A DNA stretch of 64,000 nt from Streptomyces rishiriensis (GCF_003112535.1 NZ_BEWA01000009.1:186001-250000), one strand, 5' to 3'. Shown: positions 26,389 through 36,060, numbered from the stretch's first letter. Notes: a model not told the origin generated them from the sequence alone. Numbers and translations: made by a program.

Positions 26389-27873
26389 GTGAGCGGCAAC
26401 GGCGGAAGCGGAACCAACGCTGCGGGCGCGGACAAGCGCCCGAACGAGCTGCTCACTTCGTGGTTCGTGCGCAGCGGCTGGTCGAAGGGCGAACTGGCCC
26501 GCCAAGTCAACCGCCGAGCCCGGCAGTTGGGCGCCAACCACATCTCCACGGACACCTCCAGGGTGCGCCGCTGGCTGGACGGCGAGAACCCCCGCGAGCC
26601 CATCCCCAGGATCCTGTCCGAGCTGTTCTCCGAGCGGTTCGGCTGCGTCGTCTCCGTCGAGGACCTCGGGCTGCGCGCCGCGCGCCAGTCGCCCTCCGCG
26701 ACCGGCGTCGACCTGCCGTGGACGGCTCCGCAGACGGTGGCCCAGCTCAGCGAGTTCTCACGCAGCGACCTGATGCTGGCCCGGCGCGGCTTCCTCGGGA
26801 CCTCGCTCGCCCTGTGCGCGGGACCGTCCCTCATCGAGCCCATGCAGCGCTGGCTCGTCCCCTCGCCGCCCGCCCAGCTCGCGGAACCGGACTCGATGCC
26901 GACCAGCCGGGCCCGCGGCCGGCTCTCCCGGCCCGAACTGGAGCTGCTGGAGTCCACCACCGTGATGTTCCGGCAGTGGGACGCGCAGTGCGGAGGCGGT
27001 CTGCGCCGCAAGGCGGTCGTCGGACAGCTGCACGAGGTGACCGACCTGCTCCAGGAACCGCAGCCCGAGGCCACTTCGAAGAAGTTGTTCAAGGTCGCCG
27101 CCGAACTGGCGGAGCTGGCCGGCTGGATGTCGTACGACGTGGGTCTGCAACCGACCGCGCAGAAGTACTTCGTCCTCGCCCTGCACGCCGCCAAGGAGGC
27201 GGGCGACCGGCCGCTCGGCAGTTACGTGCTGTCCAGCATGAGCCGTCAGATGATCCACCTCGGCCGGCCCGAGGACGCCCTGGAGCTGATCCACCTCGCG
27301 CAGTACGGCAGCCGGGACTGCGCCGGCCCGCGCACCCAGTCCATGCTGTATGCGATGGAGGCCCGCGCCTACGCCAACATGGGGCAGCCCGGCCGGTGCA
27401 AGCGGGCGGTGCGGATGGCCGAGGACACCTTCGCCGAGGCGGACGAGTGGGACGAGCCCGACCCGGACTGGATCCGTTTCTTCTCCGAGGCCGAGCTGTA
27501 CGGCGAGAACAGCCACTCCTTCCGCGACCTCGCCTATGTCGCCGGCCGCAGCCCCGCGTACGCGTCGCTGGCCGAGCCCCTGATGCGCAGGGCCGTCGAG
27601 CTGTTCGCGGGCGACTGCGACCACCAGCGGTCCTATGTGCTGAACCTGATCGGCATGGCCACCGTGCATCTGCTGCAGCGTGAGCCCGAGCAGAGCGCCA
27701 CCCTCGCCACCCAGGCCATGAAGGAGGCGAAGAAGGTGCGCTCCGAGCGGGTGAACACGCGCATCCGCAAGACCGTCGACAGCGCTGTACGCGATTTCGG
27801 GGAGCTCTCCGAGGTCGTGGACCTCACCGAACGGCTCACCATCGAGCTCCCGGAGACGGCCGAGGCGGTCTGA
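26389..27873 (+). CDS. nsdA: NsdA-family negative regulator of differentiation
   Basis: The 494-residue cytoplasmic protein has an N-terminal helix-turn-helix-like segment (WSKGELARQVNRRARQLGAN... RVRRWLDGENPREPIP, about 25-75). An all-helical TPR-like C-terminal region spans about 180-470 (ALELIHLAQYG, ARAYANMGQPGRCKRAVRMA, QSATLATQAMKEAKK). Sequence and position before amtB agree with S. coelicolor nsdA, whose loss increases actinorhodin production and sporulation. GTG 26389 follows GGGGG at usual spacing; an in-frame GTG 27 nt upstream is also possible. Confidence 0.85.
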   Translation: MSGNGGSGTNAAGADKRPNELLTSWFVRSGWSKGELARQVNRRARQLGANHISTDTSRVRRWLDGENPREPIPRILSELFSERFGCVVSVEDLGLRAARQSPSATGVDLPWTAPQTVAQLSEFSRSDLMLARRGFLGTSLALCAGPSLIEPMQRWLVPSPPAQLAEPDSMPTSRARGRLSRPELELLESTTVMFRQWDAQCGGGLRRKAVVGQLHEVTDLLQEPQPEATSKKLFKVAAELAELAGWMSYDVGLQPTAQKYFVLALHAAKEAGDRPLGSYVLSSMSRQMIHLGRPEDALELIHLAQYGSRDCAGPRTQSMLYAMEARAYANMGQPGRCKRAVRMAEDTFAEADEWDEPDPDWIRFFSEAELYGENSHSFRDLAYVAGRSPAYASLAEPLMRRAVELFAGDCDHQRSYVLNLIGMATVHLLQREPEQSATLATQAMKEAKKVRSERVNTRIRKTVDSAVRDFGELSEVVDLTERLTIELPETAEAV

Positions 27874-28203
27874 CCCGCACGGCACAACCCCGGTACCCCG
27901 GCCGCGGCCGGCCCTCCCGAACAGCCCGACTCGGCTCCCCCGTGCCAGGTCATCGGAAGGCCGACCGCGGCCGGTTTCTCCTTCCCCCGGTGAAGGTTGC
28001 GCCACGATAACGATCCACTCGCCGGACATCAGGCAGTTCATCGAGGCGTAACGCAGGGGCCGTCTTCGTCACGGCGGCGAAACAACGAGGGGCTTCCACC
28101 GAAACCGCACTGCGCGAATCTCATGGCGCATAACCGGCCCACCCCTCACGAACCCGCTCTGGCTTCGCCCGCACGGGGCCGTACCTACGACGAGGAGACG
28201 CCG
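27874..28203 (+). other. Upstream region of the amtB nitrogen operon
   Basis: There is no gene in this 330-bp gap. It holds C/G-rich sequence with the repeated GCGGCCGG (27900s and about 27967) and, from 28048, sequence resembling GlnR boxes. In-frame codons allow a longer amtB from ATG 28123, but they encode nothing like an ammonium transporter. Confidence 0.5.
28048..28083 (+). promoter_or_regulatory. Candidate GlnR box
   Basis: GTCAC (28068-28072), six bases, GAAAC (28079-28083) matches the gTnAc-n6-GaAAc half-site of actinobacterial GlnR exactly. GTAAC at 28048-28052 may start a degenerate second half-site, 20 bp upstream rather than the usual 22. amtB-glnK-glnD is a known GlnR-activated operon in S. 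coelicolor. Confidence 0.5.
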
Positions 28204-29547
28204 ATGGCAGCAGCCATCACGCTTGCCGCGGAGGCACCCAAGCTGTCCTCCGCGAACACAGGCTTCATGCTCATCTGTTCCGCCCTGGTGCTGATCATGA
28301 CTCCGGGCCTCGCCTTCTTCTACGGCGGCATGGTCCGCGTCAAGAGCACGCTGAACATGCTGATGATGAGCTTCATCAGCATAGGGATCGTCACCATCCT
28401 GTGGGTGCTGTACGGCTTCTCGCTCGCCTTCGGGACCGACTCCGGCAGCCTCATCGGCTGGAACTCCGACTGGGTCGGCCTCAGCAACATCGGCCTGACG
28501 CAGCTGTGGGACGGCTACACCATCCCGATCTTCGTCTTCATGGTCTTCCAGATGATGTTCGCCATCATCACGCCCGCCCTGATCAGCGGCGCGCTGGCCG
28601 ACCGCGTGAAGTTCTCCGCCTGGGCGCTGTTCGTCGCGCTGTGGGCCACGGTCGTCTACTTCCCGGTCGCGCACTGGGTCTGGGGCGCCGGCGGCTGGGC
28701 CTTCGAGCTGGGCGTCATCGACTTCGCGGGCGGTACGGCGGTCCACATCAACGCCGGCGCCGCGGCCCTCGGCGTGATCCTCGTCATCGGCAAGCGCGTC
28801 GGGTTCAAGAAGGACCCGATGCGCCCGCACAGCCTGCCGCTGGTCATGCTCGGCGCCGGTCTGCTGTGGTTCGGCTGGTTCGGCTTCAACGCCGGCTCGT
28901 GGCTCGGCAACGACGACGGCGTCGGCGCGCTGATGTTCGTCAACACGCAGGTCGCCACCGCCGCCGCCATGCTGGCCTGGCTCGCCTACGAGAAGATCCG
29001 CCACGGCGCGTTCACCACGCTGGGCGCCGCCTCCGGCGCGGTCGCCGGTCTGGTCGCCATCACCCCCTCGGGCGGTGCGGTCTCCCCGCTCGGCGCGATC
29101 GCCGTCGGCGCCATCGCCGGTGTGCTGTGCGCCATGGCCGTCGGCCTGAAGTACAAGTTCGGTTACGACGACTCGCTCGACGTCGTCGGCGTCCACCTCG
29201 TCGGCGGTGTCGCGGGCTCCCTGCTGATCGGCTTCTTCGCCACCGGCAAGGGCCAGTCCGAAGCGACCGGCGTCTTCTACGGCGACCACTCCTTCGACCA
29301 GCTGTGGAAGCAGTGCGCCGGGGTCTTCGCGATCCTCGCCTACTCGCTGGTGGTCTCCGCGGTCCTCGCCTTCCTCCTCGACAAGACCATCGGCATGCGG
29401 GTCTCCGAGGACGACGAGATCGCGGGCATCGACCAGGCGGAGCACGCCGAGACCGCATACGACTTCAGCGGGGCCGGCGGCGGCGCCGCCCGCACGACCG
29501 CCCTCCCGACCGCGGTCGCCGACGCGAGCAAGAAGGTGGACGCATGA
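28204..29547 (+). CDS. amtB: Ammonium transporter AmtB
   Basis: This 447-residue inner-membrane channel has 11 predicted helices. Family landmarks include FFYGGMVR, FMVFQMMFAIITPALI, GVIDFAGGTAVHINAG, LWFGWFGFNAGS and the second pore His in VHLVGGVAG. It conducts ammonium and is blocked by GlnK through the T-loop. GAGGAG (28192-28197) precedes ATG 28204. The stop overlaps the glnK start by 4 nt (ATGA), so the two are coupled. The acidic/Ala C-terminal tail is cytoplasmic. Confidence 0.97.
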   Translation: MAAAITLAAEAPKLSSANTGFMLICSALVLIMTPGLAFFYGGMVRVKSTLNMLMMSFISIGIVTILWVLYGFSLAFGTDSGSLIGWNSDWVGLSNIGLTQLWDGYTIPIFVFMVFQMMFAIITPALISGALADRVKFSAWALFVALWATVVYFPVAHWVWGAGGWAFELGVIDFAGGTAVHINAGAAALGVILVIGKRVGFKKDPMRPHSLPLVMLGAGLLWFGWFGFNAGSWLGNDDGVGALMFVNTQVATAAAMLAWLAYEKIRHGAFTTLGAASGAVAGLVAITPSGGAVSPLGAIAVGAIAGVLCAMAVGLKYKFGYDDSLDVVGVHLVGGVAGSLLIGFFATGKGQSEATGVFYGDHSFDQLWKQCAGVFAILAYSLVVSAVLAFLLDKTIGMRVSEDDEIAGIDQAEHAETAYDFSGAGGGAARTTALPTAVADASKKVDA

Positions 29548-29882
29548 AGCTCATCACCGCCGTCGTCAAGCCCCACCGGCTCGACGAGATCAAGGAAGCC
29601 CTGCAGGCCTTCGGCGTGCACGGTCTGACGGTCACCGAGGCCAGCGGCTACGGTCGTCAGCGGGGCCACACCGAGGTCTACCGTGGTGCCGAGTACACCG
29701 TCGACCTGGTGCCCAAGATCCGCATCGAGGTGCTGGCCGAGGACGACGACGCCGAGCAGCTGATCGACGTCATCGTCAAGGCGGCCCGCACCGGCAAGAT
29801 CGGTGACGGCAAGGTCTGGTCCCTCCCGGTCGAGACGGCCGTACGGGTCCGCACCGGCGAGCGCGGCCCGGACGCGCTCTGA
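29544..29882 (+). CDS. glnK: PII nitrogen regulatory protein GlnK
   Basis: The 112-residue trimeric PII protein starts MKLITAVVKPHRLDEIKEAL. Its T-loop carries Tyr51 (YRGAEYTVD), the modification site adenylylated by GlnD in actinobacteria, and the C-terminal TGKIGDGKVW is the ATP/2-oxoglutarate-binding B-loop/C-loop signature. It binds AmtB when nitrogen is sufficient. It is translationally coupled to amtB and followed by glnD after 26 nt. Confidence 0.97.
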   Translation: MKLITAVVKPHRLDEIKEALQAFGVHGLTVTEASGYGRQRGHTEVYRGAEYTVDLVPKIRIEVLAEDDDAEQLIDVIVKAARTGKIGDGKVWSLPVETAVRVRTGERGPDAL

Positions 29883-29908
29883 CGGCAGAACAGAACAGGA
29901 GTCACTGG

Positions 29909-32356
29909 GTGACGAGTACGGACGTGCGCAAGGATGCAGAGGACTCGGGACCCAGCGGCTACGCGGCGGCCCGGCTGCGCCTCCTCACCGAGGGGGCGCG
30001 GTCCGGGCCGCCGCGCCGTGCGGCCCTCGCCGAACTGACCGACGAATGGCTGGCCGGGCTGTTCGCCGCCGGCGCCGGGGACCTCAAGGGCGTGTCCCTG
30101 GTCGCCGTCGGCGGCTACGGCCGCGGAGAGCTGTCCCCGCGCAGCGACCTCGACCTCCTCCTGCTGCACGACGGCGCCGACGGCAAGGAGGTCGCCGCCC
30201 TCGCCGACCGCCTCTGGTACCCCGTCTGGGATCTGGGCCTCGCCCTCGACCACTCCGTCCGGACCCCTGCGGAAGCCCGCAGGACCGCCGGGGAGGACCT
30301 CAAGGTCCAGCTCGGCCTGCTGGACGCCCGCCACCTCGCCGGCGACCTCGGTCTGACCGCCGGGCTGCGGACGTCGGTCCTCGCCGACTGGCGCAACCAG
30401 GCGCCCAGGCGGCTGCCCGAGCTCCAGGAACTGTGCGCCGAGCGCGCCGAACGCCAGGGCGAGCTGCAGTACCTGCTGGAACCCGACCTCAAGGAGGCGC
30501 GCGGCGGGCTGCGGGACGCCACCGCGCTGCGCGCCGTCGCCGCCTCCTGGCTGGCGGACGCGCCCCGTGAGGGCCTCGACGGCGCGCGCCGCCGGCTCCT
30601 CGACGTACGGGACGCCCTGCACCTGGCCACGGGCCGCGCGACGGACCGGCTCGCCCTCCAGGAGCAGGACCAGGTCGCCGCCGAGCTGGGTCTGCTGGAC
30701 GCGGACACCCTGCTGCGGCAGGTGTACGAGGCGGCACGCGTCATCTCGTACGCCAGCGACGTCACCTGGCGTGAGGTGGGACGCGTGCTGCGGTCGCGCG
30801 CCGTGCGGCCCCGGCTGCGCGCCATGCTCGGCGGCGGCAAGCCCGCACCCGAGCGGTCGCCGCTGGCCGAGGGCGTCGTGGAGCAGGACGGCGAGGTGGT
30901 GCTCGCCCGTGCCGCCCGCCCCGAACGCGACCCCGTGCTCCCGCTGCGCGCCGCGGCCGCCGCCGCACAGGCCGGACTCCCGCTCTCCCTGCACGCCGTA
31001 CGGCGTCTCGCCGCGACCGTGCGCCCGCTGCCCACTCCCTGGCCCGCCGAGGCCCGTGAGCAGCTGGTCACCCTGCTCGGCTCCGGCCGGCCCACCGTCG
31101 AGGTCTGGGAGGCGCTGGAGGCCGAGGGCCTGATCACGCAGCTGCTGCCCGACTGGGAGCGGGTGCGCTGCCGGCCGCAGCGCAACGCCGTGCACATCTG
31201 GACCGTCGACCGGCACCTCATCGAGACGGCCGTGCGCGCCTCCGAGTTCACCCGCCGCGTCAGCCGCCCCGACCTCCTCCTGGTCGCCGCCCTGCTGCAC
31301 GACATCGGCAAGGGCTGGCCCGGCGACCACTCCGTGGCGGGCGAGATCATCGCCAAGGACGTCGCCGCCCGCATCGGCTTCGACCGCGCGGACGTGGCGG
31401 TGCTGTCCTCCCTCGTCCGGCACCACCTGCTGCTGATCGAGACGGCCACCCGGCGCGACCTGGAGGACCCGGCCACGGTCCGCTCGGTCGCCGAAGCGGT
31501 CGGCTCGCAGAGCACCCTGGAGCTGCTGCACGCGCTCACCGAGGCGGACGCGCTCGCCACCGGGCCCGCCGCCTGGTCCTCCTGGCGGGGTTCGCTCGTG
31601 GCGGACCTGGTCAAGCGGGTCGCGGCGGCGCTCGCCGGGGACGAGCCCGAGGAGCCCGACGCGGCCGCGCCCACCGCCGAGCAGGAGCGGCTCGCCATCG
31701 AGGCGATCGCCACCGGCAGCCCGGTGCTCTCCCTGCACGCGCAGACCGAGCCGCCTGCCGAGGACCGGCCCGCCGACGACCCCGAGCCCCTCGGTGTCGA
31801 GCTGCTCATCGCGGTGCCCGACCAGGCCGGCGTGCTGCCCGCGGTGGCCGGCGTGCTCGCCGTGCACCGGCTGACCGTGCGCACCGCCGAGCTGCGCGCC
31901 CTGGACCTGCCGACCGGAGTCGAGGGCTCCGTCCTGCTGCTGAACTGGCGGGTCGCCGCCGAGTACGGCTCCCTGCCCCAGGCCGCCCGGCTCCGCGCCG
32001 ATCTCGTACGCGCCCTCGACGGCTCGCTGGACATCGGCGGACGGCTCGCGGAACGGGACGCCGCCTACCCCCGCCGCCGGGGCGTGGTGGCGCCCCCCTC
32101 ACGGGTGACGGTGGCCTCCGCGGCCTCCCGGCACGCCACGGTCATCGAGGTGCGCGCCCAGGACGCGCCGGGCCTGCTGTTCCGGATCGGACAGGCCCTG
32201 GAGGACGAGGGACTGCACGTGCGCAGCATGCACGTCTCCACCCTCGGCGCGAACGCCGTGGACGCGTTCTACGTCACCGGAGCCGACGGCGCGCCCCTTC
32301 CCGCCGACGAGGCCGCCTCCGTCACCCGCAAGCTGGAGGAGACCCTGCGGGCCTGA
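29909..32356 (+). CDS. glnD: PII-modifying nucleotidyltransferase GlnD
   Basis: The 815-residue four-domain protein has a nucleotidyltransferase domain (GGYGRGELSPRSDLDLLLLH near residue 68), a PII-UTase central region, an HD hydrolase domain (ALLHDIGKGWPGDHS near 465) and two C-terminal ACT domains (ELLIAVPDQAGVLPAV and EVRAQDAPGLLFRIGQALE). In Streptomyces GlnD adenylylates, rather than uridylylates, GlnK Tyr51 (established knowledge). GTG 29909 has AGGAG upstream. It is the last gene of the amtB operon, closed by the hairpin at 32375. Confidence 0.96.
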   Translation: MTSTDVRKDAEDSGPSGYAAARLRLLTEGARSGPPRRAALAELTDEWLAGLFAAGAGDLKGVSLVAVGGYGRGELSPRSDLDLLLLHDGADGKEVAALADRLWYPVWDLGLALDHSVRTPAEARRTAGEDLKVQLGLLDARHLAGDLGLTAGLRTSVLADWRNQAPRRLPELQELCAERAERQGELQYLLEPDLKEARGGLRDATALRAVAASWLADAPREGLDGARRRLLDVRDALHLATGRATDRLALQEQDQVAAELGLLDADTLLRQVYEAARVISYASDVTWREVGRVLRSRAVRPRLRAMLGGGKPAPERSPLAEGVVEQDGEVVLARAARPERDPVLPLRAAAAAAQAGLPLSLHAVRRLAATVRPLPTPWPAEAREQLVTLLGSGRPTVEVWEALEAEGLITQLLPDWERVRCRPQRNAVHIWTVDRHLIETAVRASEFTRRVSRPDLLLVAALLHDIGKGWPGDHSVAGEIIAKDVAARIGFDRADVAVLSSLVRHHLLLIETATRRDLEDPATVRSVAEAVGSQSTLELLHALTEADALATGPAAWSSWRGSLVADLVKRVAAALAGDEPEEPDAAAPTAEQERLAIEAIATGSPVLSLHAQTEPPAEDRPADDPEPLGVELLIAVPDQAGVLPAVAGVLAVHRLTVRTAELRALDLPTGVEGSVLLLNWRVAAEYGSLPQAARLRADLVRALDGSLDIGGRLAERDAAYPRRRGVVAPPSRVTVASAASRHATVIEVRAQDAPGLLFRIGQALEDEGLHVRSMHVSTLGANAVDAFYVTGADGAPLPADEAASVTRKLEETLRA

Positions 32357-32374
32357 GCACGGGCCGCGCCGGCC

Positions 32375-32406
32375 GTCCCCGTCCGCTGAATACAGCAGGC
32401 GGGGAC
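32375..32406 (+). terminator. Terminator of the amtB-glnK-glnD operon
   Basis: GTCCCCG (32375-32381) pairs with CGGGGAC (32400-32406). The inner arm TCCGCTG/CAGCAGG continues the stem with one mismatch and a wobble, closing on an AATA loop. No U-tract follows. Confidence 0.7.
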
Positions 32407-32476
32407 GAATGTCTTGCGCGGCCGGATACCCTGGAAGACGCTCAGACTGCCCCCGACTCCGAGGACCGACGCCGCC

Positions 32477-34027
32477 GTGTTCGATACTCTCTCCGATCGC
32501 CTTTCAGCGACCTTCAAGAACTTGCGCGGCAAGGGGCGCCTGAGCGAAGCGGACATCGACGCCACGGCGCGCGAGATCCGCATCGCGCTCCTCGAGGCCG
32601 ACGTCGCTCTTCCCGTCGTCCGCACGTTCATCAAGAACGTCAAGGAGCGGGCCCTCGGCTCCGAGGTGTCCAAGGCGCTGAACCCCGCCCAGCAGGTCCT
32701 GAAGATCGTCAACGACGAACTCGTCACGATCCTGGGCGGCGAGACCCGCCGCCTGCGCTTCGCCAAGCAGCCGCCCACCGTGATCATGCTCGCGGGCCTG
32801 CAGGGCGCGGGCAAGACCACCCTCGCGGGCAAGCTCGGCCGCTGGCTGAAGGAGCAGGGCCACTCGCCGCTGCTCGTCGCCTGCGACCTCCAGCGCCCCA
32901 ACGCCGTCAACCAGCTCAGCGTCGTCGCCGAGCGCGCCGGCGTGGCCGTCTACGCCCCGCAGCCGGGCAACGGCGTGGGCGACCCGGTGCAGGTCGCCAA
33001 GGACTCCATCGAGTTCGCCAAGGCCAAGGTCCACGACATCGTGATCGTGGACACCGCCGGCCGGCTCGGCATCGACGCCGAGCTGATGCGGCAGGCCGCG
33101 GACATCCGCGACGCCGTCTCGCCCGACGAGATCCTCTTCGTCGTCGACGCGATGATCGGCCAGGACGCGGTCAACACCGCCGAGGCCTTCCGTGACGGCG
33201 TCGGCTTCGACGGCGTGGTGCTGTCCAAGCTCGACGGCGACGCCCGCGGCGGCGCGGCCCTGTCGATCGCCTCGGTGACCGGCAAGCCGATCATGTTCGC
33301 GTCGAACGGCGAGAAGCTCGACGAGTTCGACGCCTTCCACCCTGACCGGATGGCCTCCCGCATCCTCGACATGGGTGACCTCCTCACCCTGATCGAGCAG
33401 GCGGAGAAGACGTTCAGCCAGGAAGAGGCCGAGAAGATGGCCTCCAAGCTGGCGTCCAAGAAGGGCCAGGACTTCACCCTGGACGACTTCCTGGCCCAGA
33501 TGGAGCAGGTCAGGAAGATGGGCAGCATCTCCAAGCTGCTCGGCATGCTGCCCGGCATGGGCCAGATCAAGGACCAGATCGCCAACCTCGACGAGCGGGA
33601 CGTCGACCGCACGGCCGCGATCATCAAGTCGATGACGCCGGCCGAGCGCCAGGAACCGACGATCATCAACGGCTCGCGCCGCGCCCGTATCGCCAAGGGC
33701 TCCGGCGTCGAGGTCAGCGCGGTGAAGGGCCTGGTCGAGCGGTTCTTCGAGGCCCGCAAGATGATGTCCCGCATGGCCCAGGGCGGCGGCATGCCCGGAA
33801 TGCCGGGGATGCCGGGTATGGGCGGCGGTGCCGGCCGGACGAAGAAGCAGCCGAAGCAGGCCAAGGGCAAGCAGCGCTCCGGCAACCCGATGAAGCGCAA
33901 GCAGCAGGAGCTGGAGGCGGCCCGGCGCCGCGAGGCCCAGGCTCAGGGCGGCAACGCGCTCGGACTGCCGCAGCAGGGCGCTCAGGACTTCGAGCTGCCG
34001 GACGAGTTCAAGAAGTTCATGGGCTGA
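32477..34027 (+). CDS. ffh: Signal recognition particle protein Ffh
   Basis: Ffh is the SRP54-type GTPase that binds signal sequences and 4.5S RNA. The 516-residue protein has an N-terminal four-helix N domain, G domain motifs GLQGAGKTTLAGKL, DTAGR and SKLDGDARGG, and a Met-rich M domain (FLAQMEQVRKMGSISKLLGM...RFFEARKMMSRM). A short Gly/Met/Pro repeat (GMPGMPGMPGMGGG) and a Lys-rich tail follow. GTG 32477 gives MFDTLSDRLSATF, the usual N-terminus. TACCCT at 32427-32432 may be its -10 box. Confidence 0.96.
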   Translation: MFDTLSDRLSATFKNLRGKGRLSEADIDATAREIRIALLEADVALPVVRTFIKNVKERALGSEVSKALNPAQQVLKIVNDELVTILGGETRRLRFAKQPPTVIMLAGLQGAGKTTLAGKLGRWLKEQGHSPLLVACDLQRPNAVNQLSVVAERAGVAVYAPQPGNGVGDPVQVAKDSIEFAKAKVHDIVIVDTAGRLGIDAELMRQAADIRDAVSPDEILFVVDAMIGQDAVNTAEAFRDGVGFDGVVLSKLDGDARGGAALSIASVTGKPIMFASNGEKLDEFDAFHPDRMASRILDMGDLLTLIEQAEKTFSQEEAEKMASKLASKKGQDFTLDDFLAQMEQVRKMGSISKLLGMLPGMGQIKDQIANLDERDVDRTAAIIKSMTPAERQEPTIINGSRRARIAKGSGVEVSAVKGLVERFFEARKMMSRMAQGGGMPGMPGMPGMGGGAGRTKKQPKQAKGKQRSGNPMKRKQQELEAARRREAQAQGGNALGLPQQGAQDFELPDEFKKFMG

Positions 34028-34041
34028 GTCCCGACACCGCC

Positions 34042-34073
34042 GAGGGCGCTCTCCCGAGCCGGAGGGCGCCCTC
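34042..34073 (+). terminator. Terminator of ffh
   Basis: GAGGGCGC (34042-34049) pairs with GCGCCCTC (34066-34073), and the inner CTCC/GGAG with a T-G wobble extends it to 13 bp around loop CGAGCC. It lies 15 nt after the ffh stop. Confidence 0.8.
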
Positions 34074-34113
34074 AGCGCATGCCGTGGCCGGGGCTCTGTC
34101 GTAACGTCCAGAT

Positions 34114-36060
34114 ATGAGCAATGCCGCTCCGGCGCGCAAGACTCCGGAACAGCCGTGGCGCACCGAGGGCACCCCCGACGACGGATCGCGCCCCCCCGAC
34201 GGCAGGAGGACGCGCGGCCGCTGGTGGGGGCTGGCCGTCACCGCGGTGGTCGTCTTCCTGCTGGTGTACATCGGGCTGAACTACCTCGGCGGGGGAGACG
34301 AACCGACGATCTCCTACACGGAGTTCAGCAGACAGGTCGACGCGGGCAACGTCGACAAGATCTACTCCAAGGGCGACGCCATCCAGGGCCGGCTGAAGAA
34401 CGCCCGTGACGACCCCGACGGCGGCGGCCAGTACAAGACGTTCAAGACGCAGCGCCCCGCCTTCGCGAACGACGATCTCTGGCAGAGCCTGGACCGCCAG
34501 CACGTCACGGTGACCGCGCGGCCGGTCGTGCAGCAGCGCAGCCTGCTGTCCAACGTGCTGCTCTCGCTGGCGCCGATCGTGCTGCTGGCGGCCCTGTGGA
34601 TCTTCTTCGCCCGACGCTTCGGCGGAGGTCAGGGCGGCCCGGGCGGCATGCTCGGACGCAAGGCGCCGCCCAGACCGGTGGGGCTGCGGCCCGGCGTCCG
34701 GCGTACCACCTTCGCCGACGTGGCCGGCATCGACGAGGTCAAGGGCGAGCTGGACGACGTCGTCGACTTCCTGGAGCACCCCGAGCTGTACCGCCGGATG
34801 GGCGCGAAGATGCCCCGTGGCGTCCTGCTCGCCGGCTCGCCAGGCACCGGCAAGACCCTGCTGGCACGCGCGGTGGCGGGCGAGGCCGGCGTGCCGTTCT
34901 TCTCCGCCTCGGCCTCCGAGTTCATCGAGATGATCGTCGGCGTCGGCGCGTCCCGGGTCCGCGAGCTGTTCGCCGAGGCCCGCAAGGTGGCGCCGTCGAT
35001 CATCTTCATCGACGAGATCGACACCATCGGCCGGATCCGGGGCGGCGGCGCCTCGGTGAGCGGTCACGACGAGCGCGAGCAGACCCTGAACCAGATCCTC
35101 ACCGAGATGGACGGCTTCACGGGCTCCGAGGGCGTCATCGTCATCGCGGCGACCAACCGCGCCGACATCCTCGACCCGGCGCTGACCCGGCCCGGCCGCT
35201 TCGACCGGGTGGTCAGCGTCTCCCCGCCGGACCGCGCCGGACGTGAGGCGATCCTCGGCATCCACACCCGCGAGATCCCGCTCGCGCCCGACGTGGACCT
35301 GTCCCGGGTGGCCCGGACGACCCCCGGCATGACGGGAGCGGATCTGGCCAATCTCGCCAACGAGGCCGCGCTGCTCGCCGTGAAGCGCAAGCAGGAGCAG
35401 GTCACGCAGTCCGACCTGTCCGAGGCGCTGGAGAAGGTCCAGCTCGGGGCCGAGCGCACGCTGGTCATGCCCGAGGAGGACCGCCGGCGCACGGCCTTCC
35501 ACGAGAGCGGCCACGCCCTCCTGGGCATGCTGCAGCCCGGCGCCGACCCGGTCCGCAAGGTCACCATCGTGCCGCGCGGCCGAGCCCTCGGGGTGACCAT
35601 GTCGACCCCCGAGGTGGAGCGGTACGCGCTCTCCGAGGAGTATCTGCGCGGCCGCATCATCGGCGCCCTCGGCGGGATGGCGGCCGAACACGTCGTCTAC
35701 GGCGTCTTCACCACCGGCGCCGAGAACGACCTGGAGCAGGTCACCAACATCGCGCGCGGGATGGTCGCGCGCTGGGGCATGAGCGAACGGGTGGGCCGCC
35801 TCTCCGCCCTCCCCAACGACGCCCAGCAGGCCTACGGCCTCGCCGCCGCCCCGGCGACCCTCGACGTCATCGACCACGAGATGCGACGCATCGTCGACGA
35901 CTGCTACGAGGAGGCCTGCCGCAAACTCCGCGACCACCGGGGGCAGTTGGACGCCCTGGCCCTGGCGCTGCTGGAACACGAGACGCTGGAGGAGGCGGAC
36001 GCGTACCGGATCGCCGGCGTCGCCCGGCTGACCAAGACCGACGAGGGGACCGGGACCTGA
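34114..36060 (+). CDS. ATP-dependent zinc metalloprotease, FtsH family
   Basis: A 648-residue membrane AAA protease. It has two membrane helices (about 37-58 and 146-165) flanking a short extracytoplasmic FtsH domain, then the AAA module with Walker A GSPGTGKT (241-248; the usual second residue Pro is Ser), Walker B IIFIDEID and arginine fingers RPGRFDR. The protease domain carries zinc motif HESGH (463-467) and a distal Asp ligand in GAENDLEQ. It lacks the long C-terminal tail of the main actinobacterial FtsH and is the second paralogue type. TAACGT (34102-34107) lies 6 nt before ATG 34114, suggesting a leaderless mRNA. Confidence 0.93.
   Translation: MSNAAPARKTPEQPWRTEGTPDDGSRPPDGRRTRGRWWGLAVTAVVVFLLVYIGLNYLGGGDEPTISYTEFSRQVDAGNVDKIYSKGDAIQGRLKNARDDPDGGGQYKTFKTQRPAFANDDLWQSLDRQHVTVTARPVVQQRSLLSNVLLSLAPIVLLAALWIFFARRFGGGQGGPGGMLGRKAPPRPVGLRPGVRRTTFADVAGIDEVKGELDDVVDFLEHPELYRRMGAKMPRGVLLAGSPGTGKTLLARAVAGEAGVPFFSASASEFIEMIVGVGASRVRELFAEARKVAPSIIFIDEIDTIGRIRGGGASVSGHDEREQTLNQILTEMDGFTGSEGVIVIAATNRADILDPALTRPGRFDRVVSVSPPDRAGREAILGIHTREIPLAPDVDLSRVARTTPGMTGADLANLANEAALLAVKRKQEQVTQSDLSEALEKVQLGAERTLVMPEEDRRRTAFHESGHALLGMLQPGADPVRKVTIVPRGRALGVTMSTPEVERYALSEEYLRGRIIGALGGMAAEHVVYGVFTTGAENDLEQVTNIARGMVARWGMSERVGRLSALPNDAQQAYGLAAAPATLDVIDHEMRRIVDDCYEEACRKLRDHRGQLDALALALLEHETLEEADAYRIAGVARLTKTDEGTGT

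Noticed and set aside
28123..28203. Longer amtB start
   Set aside because: GAGGAG lies just before ATG 28204 and the transporter similarity starts there; the upstream codons are in the regulatory region.
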